NCBI RefSeq assembly: GCF_022549675.1
Contig: NZ_JAKZGR010000004.1
Location: forward strand, 124,001-188,000
Length of the DNA: 64,000 bases
Direction of reading: 5' to 3'
DNA from: Belliella kenyensis
Lineage (GTDB): Bacteria; Bacteroidota; Bacteroidia; Cytophagales; Cyclobacteriaceae
A program made the position numbers and the translations under genes. Below the pieces are notes generated by a model. That model made no database searches and was not told the DNA's origin. It saw only the letters and a list, made by a program, of their open reading frames with translations. Below, piece by piece: positions 26,704 to 34,179 of the stretch; position 1 is the first letter of the stretch; the number at the start of each line of letters is the position of its first letter.

Positions 26704-27702
26704 ATGAAAAAAACCTTCCAATGCATAGATGCCCATACTTGTGGCAATCCGGTGAGAGTAGTCTCAGGTGGAGTTCCATTTTTGAAAGGCAGTAACATGC
26801 TGGAAAAGCGTCAGTACTTTCTGGAAAACCTAGATTGGATTAGGACAGGGCTGATGTTTGAACCACGTGGTCACGATATGATGTCGGGCTCCATGCTTTT
26901 TCCTCCTCATAATCCTGAAAACGACGTAGCTGTTTTATTCATAGAAACCTCAGGTTGCTTGCCCATGTGTGGGCATGGAACTATAGGGACGATTACCATA
27001 GCCATTGAGGAAAGTTTAATTCAGCCTAAAACCCCTGGTTTTCTTAAAATGGAGACTCCTGCGGGTTTGGTTTTGGTATCATACAATCAAGAGGGAAATA
27101 AAGTTACTTCTGTAAAACTGACCAACGTAAAAAGCTTCTTAGCAGCAGAAGGACTAGAAATCGAAACAGAGGAACTGGGTAAGTTAACTGTAGATGTAGC
27201 ATATGGCGGCAACTTTTATTGTATAGTAGACCCTCAAGAAAATTTTGTGGGACTGGAATACTACAAGGCCGAGCAGTTGATCTCTATGGCAAGAAATTTA
27301 AGACAAAAGATGAATGAAAAATACGATTTCGTCCATCCCGAACATCCGCAGATCAAGGGACTTTCGCATGTCTTGTGGACAGGTAAAACCTTGGACTCCA
27401 GCAGCACTGCAAGAAACGCCGTATTCTATGGGGACAAAGCCATAGACAGATCTCCTTGTGGTACAGGCACATCGGCAAGAATGGCACAGTGGTTTGCCAA
27501 GGGCTTACTGAAACCAGGAGAAGATTTTATCCATGAGAGTTTTATTGGTTCTAAATTTACAGGAAGAATAGAAGAAGTCACTGAGATTGCAGGAAAGCCT
27601 GCCATCATTCCAAGTATAGAAGGTTGGGCAAAGGTGTATGGGTACAACACCATCATCTTAGATGATGATGACCCTTATGTGCATGGATTTCAGGTAATTT
27701 AG
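26704..27702 (+). CDS. Proline racemase-family enzyme, probable 4-hydroxyproline 2-epimerase
   Basis: The 332-residue protein has the proline racemase fold. Both catalytic cysteines are present: the first in GCLPMCGHGTIG (about residue 90) and the second in DRSPCGTGTSARMA (about 252). It therefore acts as a two-base racemase or epimerase rather than a dehydratase, in which the first Cys is replaced. With the neighbouring deaminase and dehydrogenases, the likely reaction is trans-4-hydroxy-L-proline to cis-4-hydroxy-D-proline (LhpA role). Proline racemase itself is the alternative. The start codon abuts the repeat array. Confidence 0.85.
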   Translation: MKKTFQCIDAHTCGNPVRVVSGGVPFLKGSNMLEKRQYFLENLDWIRTGLMFEPRGHDMMSGSMLFPPHNPENDVAVLFIETSGCLPMCGHGTIGTITIAIEESLIQPKTPGFLKMETPAGLVLVSYNQEGNKVTSVKLTNVKSFLAAEGLEIETEELGKLTVDVAYGGNFYCIVDPQENFVGLEYYKAEQLISMARNLRQKMNEKYDFVHPEHPQIKGLSHVLWTGKTLDSSSTARNAVFYGDKAIDRSPCGTGTSARMAQWFAKGLLKPGEDFIHESFIGSKFTGRIEEVTEIAGKPAIIPSIEGWAKVYGYNTIILDDDDPYVHGFQVI

Positions 27703-27829
27703 AGTTTCGAACGTGGAATCTTTTACGATCACCATCGGAATGATGTTGTTAAGGCTGTTCTAAGGGATTTTTATTTAAATCGGTAGATACAGGTCTTATC
27801 AAAGCTTAGTAAATAGCAAAAAACATCAA

Positions 27830-27878
27830 AATCATCCCTGCAAATATAAAAATTAATTTTATTTTTGCAGGGATGATT
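27830..27878. promoter_or_regulatory. 15-bp perfect inverted repeat containing a TATTTTTG promoter box
   Basis: AATCATCCCTGCAAA (27830-27844) and its exact complement (27864-27878) enclose AT-rich DNA that is itself self-complementary. The right arm overlaps a TAnnTTTG match (27860-27867), and an ATG follows at 27873. It could be an operator or the 5' end of a lost gene. Confidence 0.6.
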
Positions 27879-28019
27879 AAGCGATTTATACATTCAGAAT
27901 TTTTATAATCACCCCAGGTGAAGGAAGGATTTGTTCTAATAGATAAATTATCCGATATTTTTAATATTAGACCAGATAAATTATCCGATATTTTTACTAT
28001 TAGAGTCAAAAAGCTATAG
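27873..28019 (+). pseudogene. Remnant of an unidentified gene
   Basis: The frame opened by ATG 27873 reads MIKRFIHSEFL and stops after 11 codons. A little further on, a second frame (GTG at about 27918) reads to a stop at 28019 with two copies of DKLSDIF-IR. The first words resemble the opening of some AAA/DUF4143 ATPases, but the match is too short to name. The pieces look like the ends of one gene with its middle deleted, or they may be coincidental. Confidence 0.3.
27941..28004 (+). repeat. 31-bp direct repeat, two copies, 33-bp period
   Basis: The words at 27941-27971 and 27974-28004 are 31 bp long and differ at one base. The shared start is AGATAAATTATCCGATATTT. The 33-bp step equals 11 codons and keeps the frame of the remnant ORF open. 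Confidence 0.85.
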
Positions 28020-28228
28020 TGAAATCGACAAGGAGCTACCACAACTTCCATCAATCCAATACCATTTTTCGTCAATCCATTCCAACTCTATTTTTCCAAT
28101 AAACCTTATATTCGTAGCTTAAAGGAAGTCAAAAGCATATAACCAAAATGCTTATCTTTCTCTATCAATACCATCAAAAACCTAAGCACCAAGTTCTTTG
28201 TATTTGGTACTTGATACATTGTAAAAAA

Positions 28229-29476
28229 ATGAAACCAACCATCATCATCGGCGGAGGCATCGTGGGACTATTTACTGCTTACTACCTTCAGCAGCAAGGA
28301 GTAGAAGTCATCATCATTGACAAGAGTGACTTGAAATCCAACACTTCTACTGGTAATGCCGGCATGATTGTGCCCAGCCATATTATTCCTTTGGCTGCCC
28401 CAGGGATGATCAGCAAGGGTATTTCGTGGATGTTTTCCTCCAAAAGCCCCTTTTACATTCACCCAAGGTTAGACAGAAAACTCTTAGAATGGTCTTGGCT
28501 ATTTTATAAAGCTGCCAATGCCAAACACGTAGAAAAGAGTATTCCTTTTTTGAAAAATATCAGTTTGCTCAGTAAGAGTCTCTATCAAGATTTCAAATTA
28601 GCGCATGTAGATGCCGATTTGGAATTGGCAGAAAAGGGACTGATGATGCTCTACCAAACCCCCGAGGTGGAAAAAGAGGAAATTGAATTCGCACATTTGG
28701 CAAGAAAACATGGGCTGGAAGCAGAGATATTAAGCCCTTCAGATATTGAGAAGATTGAGCCAAACCTTGAAGTAAATGCTAGAGGAGCAGTCCTATTTCC
28801 AGGCGATGCACACTTGTCACCAGCAGCTTTGTACAGCTTTTTGAAAAAACATCTTGTAGCAAAAGGAGTGGCTTTCAAGCCAAACCTTCAAGTACGAGGT
28901 TTTGAGAAAACTGGTGGAAAAGTAACTTCGGTAATCACAGATGAGGGTGCCCTAGAAGGATCTCAGTTTGTCTTATGTGGAGGAGCTTGGACTGGTGAAT
29001 TGGCGGGAATGTTGGGCTTCAGATTACCCATGATGGGAGGAAAGGGCTATAGTTTCATTCAAGAAAACCGACCAGAGATCAAGCAAGCAGCGATCTTAAC
29101 AGAGACAAAAGTTGCAGTAAGCCCCTATGGTTCGCAAATCCGATTTGGTGGAACGATGGAGATAGCTGGCCTCAATGAAAATATCAATCTCAATAGAGTC
29201 CGGGGAATTTTCGAATCTATCAACAGCTATTACCCTGACTTTAAGTCCAAATTCCCTGAAACCGAACAGATATGGAAAGGACTAAGACCTTGCTCACCGG
29301 ATGGGCTTCCATACATCGGTCTGGCGCCTGGTCTGGAAAATGTACTAGTCGGATCCGGCCATGGCATGATGGGGATTTCTATGGCCCCAGCCACGGGAAA
29401 ACTTCTTACCCAAATCCACCAAAAAGAAGCTACAGGAATCTTGATTGATGCATTTGGGGTAGGGAGGTATGAGTGA
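28229..29476 (+). CDS. FAD-dependent D-amino-acid dehydrogenase family, probable D-hydroxyproline dehydrogenase
   Basis: The product has 415 residues from ATG 28229, which places the Rossmann FAD motif IIGGGIVGLFTAYYL at the very N-terminus; an upstream ATG at 28148 would add an unlikely tail. The DadA-type features SNTSTGNAGMI, FVLCGGAWTGEL and the C-terminal GLRPCSPDGLPYIG and GSGHGMMGISMAPATGKL are present. In hydroxyproline clusters such a protein oxidises cis-4-hydroxy-D-proline to the pyrroline that the DapA-family enzyme deaminates. The substrate is inferred from context; D-proline or other D-amino acids are alternatives. Confidence 0.82.
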   Translation: MKPTIIIGGGIVGLFTAYYLQQQGVEVIIIDKSDLKSNTSTGNAGMIVPSHIIPLAAPGMISKGISWMFSSKSPFYIHPRLDRKLLEWSWLFYKAANAKHVEKSIPFLKNISLLSKSLYQDFKLAHVDADLELAEKGLMMLYQTPEVEKEEIEFAHLARKHGLEAEILSPSDIEKIEPNLEVNARGAVLFPGDAHLSPAALYSFLKKHLVAKGVAFKPNLQVRGFEKTGGKVTSVITDEGALEGSQFVLCGGAWTGELAGMLGFRLPMMGGKGYSFIQENRPEIKQAAILTETKVAVSPYGSQIRFGGTMEIAGLNENINLNRVRGIFESINSYYPDFKSKFPETEQIWKGLRPCSPDGLPYIGLAPGLENVLVGSGHGMMGISMAPATGKLLTQIHQKEATGILIDAFGVGRYE

Positions 29477-29649
29477 AAGAGCGTTTTATGATACAATAGG
29501 ATCCTCTATCAAGCTTGTGAAAACTCAACTTTCACAAAATTCACTTACAAAACAATAAATTCAACTGATTTGAAAATGGTTGTCTGGCTCAGTTAAATTT
29601 CTCCCAATTTATCTTTACTTTCGAAGCCAAACAGAAAATCTTGAAAAAA

Positions 29650-30501
29650 ATGAAACGGGCAGCGCTTCTTTTACTGCTTTTTACATGTATTACCAATTGT
29701 AAAACAATTGAAACCACTCAAAGAAAAAACCCTGAACCACAATCATTTTCACAAGTCAGGTCAAATTCAACAACAATAATAGAGGAACCGCAAGTTGACC
29801 TCTCATTTGTTTCGGTAGAGTTCAGGGATTTTGTACCAGAGGTAATTTCAAGAGATCTTTTTTTGGATTACAATGGATTTGTATTGGAGTTTGATACCCT
29901 AACTCAGCATGCCAAGTGGGTAAGTTATTTACTTTGCAGAGAAAATCTAGGCAATGGCCAAGAGAGATCCAGCAATTTTAGAATGGAAAAAAGGCTGGGT
30001 GATCACAGCCCAAGAGATGCTTCTTACAAAAATTCGGGATATGACAGAGGCCATTTGGCACCTGCAGCAGATATGAGCTACAGTGCAGAAAGCATGTATG
30101 ATAGCTTTTTCCTCACCAATGCAAGCCCCCAAGTCCCTGGGTTCAACAGAGGGATTTGGAAAAGGCTTGAGGAACAAATTAGAAAATTCGCAACCGAAAA
30201 AGATTCAATCTTTATCGCTACAGGCCCGATCTTGGATAAAGACCTTCCTACCTTGGGCAACAGCAAGATTTGCATACCAGAATATTACTACAAGGTAATC
30301 TTGAAGAAGGATCCAATACACCCACAGGGTATAGGATTCATTTTGAGAAATGAATCAGCTTCAGGTGATTTGAGTGCATATGCGATCAGCATAGACAGCG
30401 TGGAAGTAATGACCGGAATTAATTTTTTCCCACTGCTTGACGCAAAGCAAGAAGCTCAGGCCGAAAGCAAGTTTGACCTGAAATATTGGTTTGGAGACTA
30501 A
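29650..30501 (+). CDS. DNA/RNA non-specific endonuclease (NUC1 family), lipoprotein
   Basis: The product has 283 residues from ATG 29650; a TTG at 29641 is less likely. The N-terminus (LLLLLFTCITNCKTIE) is a lipoprotein signal with the lipidated Cys after ITN. The nuclease core carries the DRGH catalytic motif in NSGYDRGHLAPAADM and the downstream FFLTNASPQVPGFNRGIWKRLEE, which supplies the Mg-binding Asn. The enzyme should degrade nucleic acids outside the cytoplasm, plausibly for nutrient scavenging. A TACTTTCG promoter-like box lies near 29620. The gene is convergent with the phosphoesterase gene, with only 10 bp between stop codons. Confidence 0.92.
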   Translation: MKRAALLLLLFTCITNCKTIETTQRKNPEPQSFSQVRSNSTTIIEEPQVDLSFVSVEFRDFVPEVISRDLFLDYNGFVLEFDTLTQHAKWVSYLLCRENLGNGQERSSNFRMEKRLGDHSPRDASYKNSGYDRGHLAPAADMSYSAESMYDSFFLTNASPQVPGFNRGIWKRLEEQIRKFATEKDSIFIATGPILDKDLPTLGNSKICIPEYYYKVILKKDPIHPQGIGFILRNESASGDLSAYAISIDSVEVMTGINFFPLLDAKQEAQAESKFDLKYWFGD

Positions 30502-30511
30502 TATTTCATTC

Positions 30512-32362
30512 TCAAAACTCGAGCAGCTCAACCTTCCCATCCATAGTCGCCACGATTAGGCTATTTCCTGAAATAACATTAACTGTGTTGACCATCGAAT
30601 TGTCTACTTTGTGAGCCCAGTTGATTTCTTGAGATTTAGGATCAATACTATAAACTACTCCCGATTTGGTACCGAAAAAGACCCTTCCTTCTTTTTCAAT
30701 CAGCATAGATGGAACATGCTCGTAGCCAAATCCACAATCCATTCTCCAAGCTAACTTCGCTTCGGATTCACCTGTTTTGAATGCTACAATGTCATCATTC
30801 ATTGTCTTTCCATAGATCAAGCTACCATCATCTGAAATCCCAATAGACTCTCTCACTGTAGCTTCATTTGTTCGCCACAAAGTTTTCCCTGACTTGGAAT
30901 CAATCGCTGTCAAAAATCTATCTGGAGCCACTATGTAAATCACACCTTCATGAGCCACTGGAATACACATGGCAGGAGAGTACATTCTATTTGGCGAACC
31001 ATTATCCCACTTCCAAAGTAAGACCCCCGTTTCAATGTTCAAAGCATATAAATGCCTATCCCAAGCTCCAAAAACAATCATATTGTCATAGATCAGAGGC
31101 TTACTGACCACAGGCCCCGAGATTCCTTCAAAAGTCCAGTTTTCTGCCCCCGTATTTACATCGATGGATCTAAATGTACCATCACTTCCCCCGATCAAAA
31201 CAGCATCACCATATAATTCAGGAGAACCCAATACGGCCTTTTCAAAACTTTTCTTCCATACCAAATTGCCACTAGCATGTTCTAAGGCATATACATTGCC
31301 ATCTCCAGAACCCATAATCACCAAATCATTTGAAATCACCGGTGAAGAAAAAATTCCGCCATCAGTCTCAAATGACCAAATCACCTCTCCAGTATTCTTG
31401 TCCAATGTCTCGATTTTCCCCACTGCATTTCCAAAAATCACCTTTCCATCAGTATAAGCAGGCGTAGAAATCACATTGGCATCCGAATGGTATGACCACC
31501 TTTTCTTAACATTTGGATACTTTTCATTGATGTCAAAACTTGGTCTAATGTAAACTTGATTTGGATCAAATTCCCTTTTACCCAATGCTATCTTATGCCA
31601 AGAGTCTTTGGTTCCTACTCCTGGATTTCTTTCCTGAAAATAAGCCGTATCGGATTCAATACTGATCCACTGATAACCTCCAACCTCATCCTTTGCACGA
31701 AGATTTGAGCGGCTCATAACCCCTGGAATACCCTCAAAATCATACACTTTGTTATTATGACCGTGCCCACAGACGGAAAATTGCGTGTTGTAATTTTTCA
31801 ATCTATCAGTCGCTTCATACCAATTGTCAAGCGCATTGTCTAATGGATAATGATTCACATTGATGATTCGTTGATCTGTGGGCGTAGCACGCAAAACAGA
31901 ATCCATCCAAACGACAGCATCCCGAGGAATATGCCCATCAGACATCCTTACGTATGGCCCCGAAGAAGTCCCGATAAATTTGTATCCTTTGTGCTCAAAG
32001 ACAAATTTGTCATCGCCAAAAGCTTGGATAAAGCCTACCCCTCCTGACTCTGACCAGCCTGTGTCATGATTTCCAGGAATGATGTAGTATGGAATATTCA
32101 ATTGGACGATAATCGCTTTTGCCGTGGCAATTTCCTCTTCTGTACCCATCTCGGTAATATCACCTGTCAGCAGTACAAAATCCAAATCAGTCTGCTTATT
32201 GATATCTTCCACCGTCCGTTGTAGATCTTCTTCAGCCACCCCATTTGGAGAGCCGATATGCAAGTCTGTGACAAGAGCAAATTTGAAATCTTGGCCATAG
32301 GACCCTAGTGCCAAAAAAATCATTAAAATCGTTAAAGCAAATTTTATTGGAAATATACGCAT
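30512..32362 (-). CDS. Secreted metallophosphoesterase fused to a PQQ-like beta-propeller
   Basis: A 616-residue protein. It starts with a signal peptide (1-23, ending GSYGQ). The calcineurin-like phosphoesterase domain (about 25-260) has metal ligands D33 and H35 (TDLHIG), D68 (TGDIT), the GNHD motif at 97-100 and GHGHNNKVYD. From about 300 to the end there are repeated propeller blades of the type VIWSFETDGGIFSSPVISNDLVIMGSGDGNVYALEHASG. The propeller lacks evidence for a bound cofactor and may bind substrate or a partner. The substrate is unknown. S41 and GH3 genes lie upstream on the same strand. Confidence 0.88.
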   Translation of the reverse strand: MRIFPIKFALTILMIFLALGSYGQDFKFALVTDLHIGSPNGVAEEDLQRTVEDINKQTDLDFVLLTGDITEMGTEEEIATAKAIIVQLNIPYYIIPGNHDTGWSESGGVGFIQAFGDDKFVFEHKGYKFIGTSSGPYVRMSDGHIPRDAVVWMDSVLRATPTDQRIINVNHYPLDNALDNWYEATDRLKNYNTQFSVCGHGHNNKVYDFEGIPGVMSRSNLRAKDEVGGYQWISIESDTAYFQERNPGVGTKDSWHKIALGKREFDPNQVYIRPSFDINEKYPNVKKRWSYHSDANVISTPAYTDGKVIFGNAVGKIETLDKNTGEVIWSFETDGGIFSSPVISNDLVIMGSGDGNVYALEHASGNLVWKKSFEKAVLGSPELYGDAVLIGGSDGTFRSIDVNTGAENWTFEGISGPVVSKPLIYDNMIVFGAWDRHLYALNIETGVLLWKWDNGSPNRMYSPAMCIPVAHEGVIYIVAPDRFLTAIDSKSGKTLWRTNEATVRESIGISDDGSLIYGKTMNDDIVAFKTGESEAKLAWRMDCGFGYEHVPSMLIEKEGRVFFGTKSGVVYSIDPKSQEINWAHKVDNSMVNTVNVISGNSLIVATMDGKVELLEF

Positions 32363-32374
32363 GGATGTATGAGG

Positions 32375-34075
32375 TTATTTATCGCTGGATTTTATCAACT
32401 CTATTCCTTTTAGGATATACTGATCGTGAACAAAATTTGAAGTTGTTTCTTGTACATAGTAATCAATATTCAAACCTTTTCCTTGTACTACCGCCCCATT
32501 CGGGTAAAAGCCTCCTAAACTTGTAAAAAGAATTTCAGACAAATCTGGCAAAGTAAATATTGAAACATTCATTAGAGCACCTGATGTTGTGTCTCCTACG
32601 GTGACACAATTTGGGGCTGCTTGGATAGCCATACCAATGAATTCTGCCTTACTTTGTGTAGAATGATTTACCAATAAAATTACTTTCCCATCATAAAATT
32701 TGGAGTTTTTTCTACCACTTTTAAATGGATCCACTATAGCCCTAATAGGAGAATTAAATATTTTCGATAAAGAAGGTCTATTGGTAATTGGAGCCAATAC
32801 TTGTACAAACTTTTTCCTTTCTGGATAAATATTTTTTGATATCTCATCTAAGATGTCATGCTTTGGATAATTTCTTAAGTCAAATATTATTCCTTGGGTC
32901 TTAGACAGATCTTTGAATGCACTTTTCACTTCTTTTTTTGTAATAGAATGCAAGTTGATATAACCTACATTTTCATCAATTACCCCCCATTTTTCTCCAT
33001 ATAAAAAAGTAGGTAAAGCCACGTAATCCTTAATTTCAAAATTTTTATGAAGCTTTATATATTTCATTGTAAGTGTATCATTTCTATCGATAGTTACTTT
33101 AATAGAATCTTCTCCACTACGCAAAGCTGATATTGAATTTCTTTTTAAGTAAGAATCATTAGAAGCTGAAACTACATATTTTAATTTATTGCTTAAATAA
33201 AGTTCAGGTGTTTCATCCTCTAAACTTACAATCCGATCACCTAGTTTAATATCATCTCTTTCAGTTAAATCTACATTGAACAATGCTGTAACCACGAGTG
33301 TATCATTGACTAATTTTATTCCAAAAGGAGGTCTCTTTGAAAACAACAAATCATTTAATTTTTGGGAAATAAATGAAGTATGAGAATCATTTATTGAGGC
33401 AATCATTTTATGCTTAACTTTTTCATACTCAATATCGGATTTGCAATCAGCAAACTCAGGAACAAAGTCATCCAATAAATCAAACCAATTTGGTTGAATT
33501 AAATATTTATTGACATAGTAATACTGTATTAGATTCCAAAAACTAAATAATGTCAACAACCTATGGCTTTTTATATCCGAATCAAATGTTTCAAATCCAA
33601 CTTCATTGTCAAATTTTGGGATTTTTGACAAAAAGTTGGAATTAGATATGTAATAATTTTTGATATTCGTATTACTTTTTAGATCTTTCAATTTACCATA
33701 TAGGAGATTGTTAGGTTTGTAAAACTCAATCCAATCATAATCATAATTCTCCATAAACAGCCCATCAAAATTATTGGAAGCTTTGATTTTGCCAGAATCT
33801 ATGGATGTAATAAACTGTAACAAAAAGTGGTCGAGATCTTCTTTTGTCAGAACATCATCCAATTTTTTGATATTCTCAACAAATTTCTCATCCCAATTGT
33901 ATTCTCCTTTGCTAACAATCGGGTGATGGTATTTCATCAGCCCCCATACCAATCCAAATTGTTTGTATTTTTCAAAATCCCCTATTTTCTCCTTGCTTTG
34001 TGCATTAGCGTTAAATGTTAAGCTAAAAGAAAATAGCACCAGGATAAGTAAACTAATTTTGTGATGTGATATCAT
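32375..34075 (-). CDS. S41-family (C-terminal processing type) serine peptidase
   Basis: A 566-residue secreted protein with a signal peptide (about 1-25, ending NANA). The middle contains a divergent PDZ-like region (about 260-310, PPFGIKLVNDTLVVTALFN ... GDRIVSLED). The C-terminal S41 catalytic domain (about 350-550) carries the Ser-Lys pair expected in NHSTQSKAEFIGMAIQ and the GDTTSGAL segment. It starts 104 bp after the GH3 gene on the same strand and ends 12 bp before the phosphoesterase gene, so the last two may be co-transcribed. The target protein is unknown; cell-envelope processing is typical of the family. Confidence 0.88.
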   Translation of the reverse strand: MISHHKISLLILVLFSFSLTFNANAQSKEKIGDFEKYKQFGLVWGLMKYHHPIVSKGEYNWDEKFVENIKKLDDVLTKEDLDHFLLQFITSIDSGKIKASNNFDGLFMENYDYDWIEFYKPNNLLYGKLKDLKSNTNIKNYYISNSNFLSKIPKFDNEVGFETFDSDIKSHRLLTLFSFWNLIQYYYVNKYLIQPNWFDLLDDFVPEFADCKSDIEYEKVKHKMIASINDSHTSFISQKLNDLLFSKRPPFGIKLVNDTLVVTALFNVDLTERDDIKLGDRIVSLEDETPELYLSNKLKYVVSASNDSYLKRNSISALRSGEDSIKVTIDRNDTLTMKYIKLHKNFEIKDYVALPTFLYGEKWGVIDENVGYINLHSITKKEVKSAFKDLSKTQGIIFDLRNYPKHDILDEISKNIYPERKKFVQVLAPITNRPSLSKIFNSPIRAIVDPFKSGRKNSKFYDGKVILLVNHSTQSKAEFIGMAIQAAPNCVTVGDTTSGALMNVSIFTLPDLSEILFTSLGGFYPNGAVVQGKGLNIDYYVQETTSNFVHDQYILKGIELIKSSDK

Positions 34076-34179
34076 TTTGTAAATTTATTGATTACTATAT
34101 TTAAAAACTATGTATTTAGGGGTGTTTTTTTACAAAAAGGAGTTCCTACAAGCCTTTTATTTAAGTTTGAATTTTCTAA

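Larger units (their letters stand above)
27703..28228. other. Intergenic region between the epimerase and FAD dehydrogenase genes
   Basis: About 525 bp separate the two cluster genes. They hold a strong dyad (27830-27878), a decayed reading frame beginning MIKRFIHSEFL and a 33-bp-period duplication (27941-28004), each described separately. Near 28180, AAGCACCAAGTTCTTTGTAT resembles widespread Bacteroidota filler repeats. Confidence 0.6.

Noticed and set aside
27941-28004. Iteron-type replication origin or operator series
   Set aside because: Only two copies are present, no replication initiator gene is nearby and the period is a multiple of three, which fits a coding remnant better.
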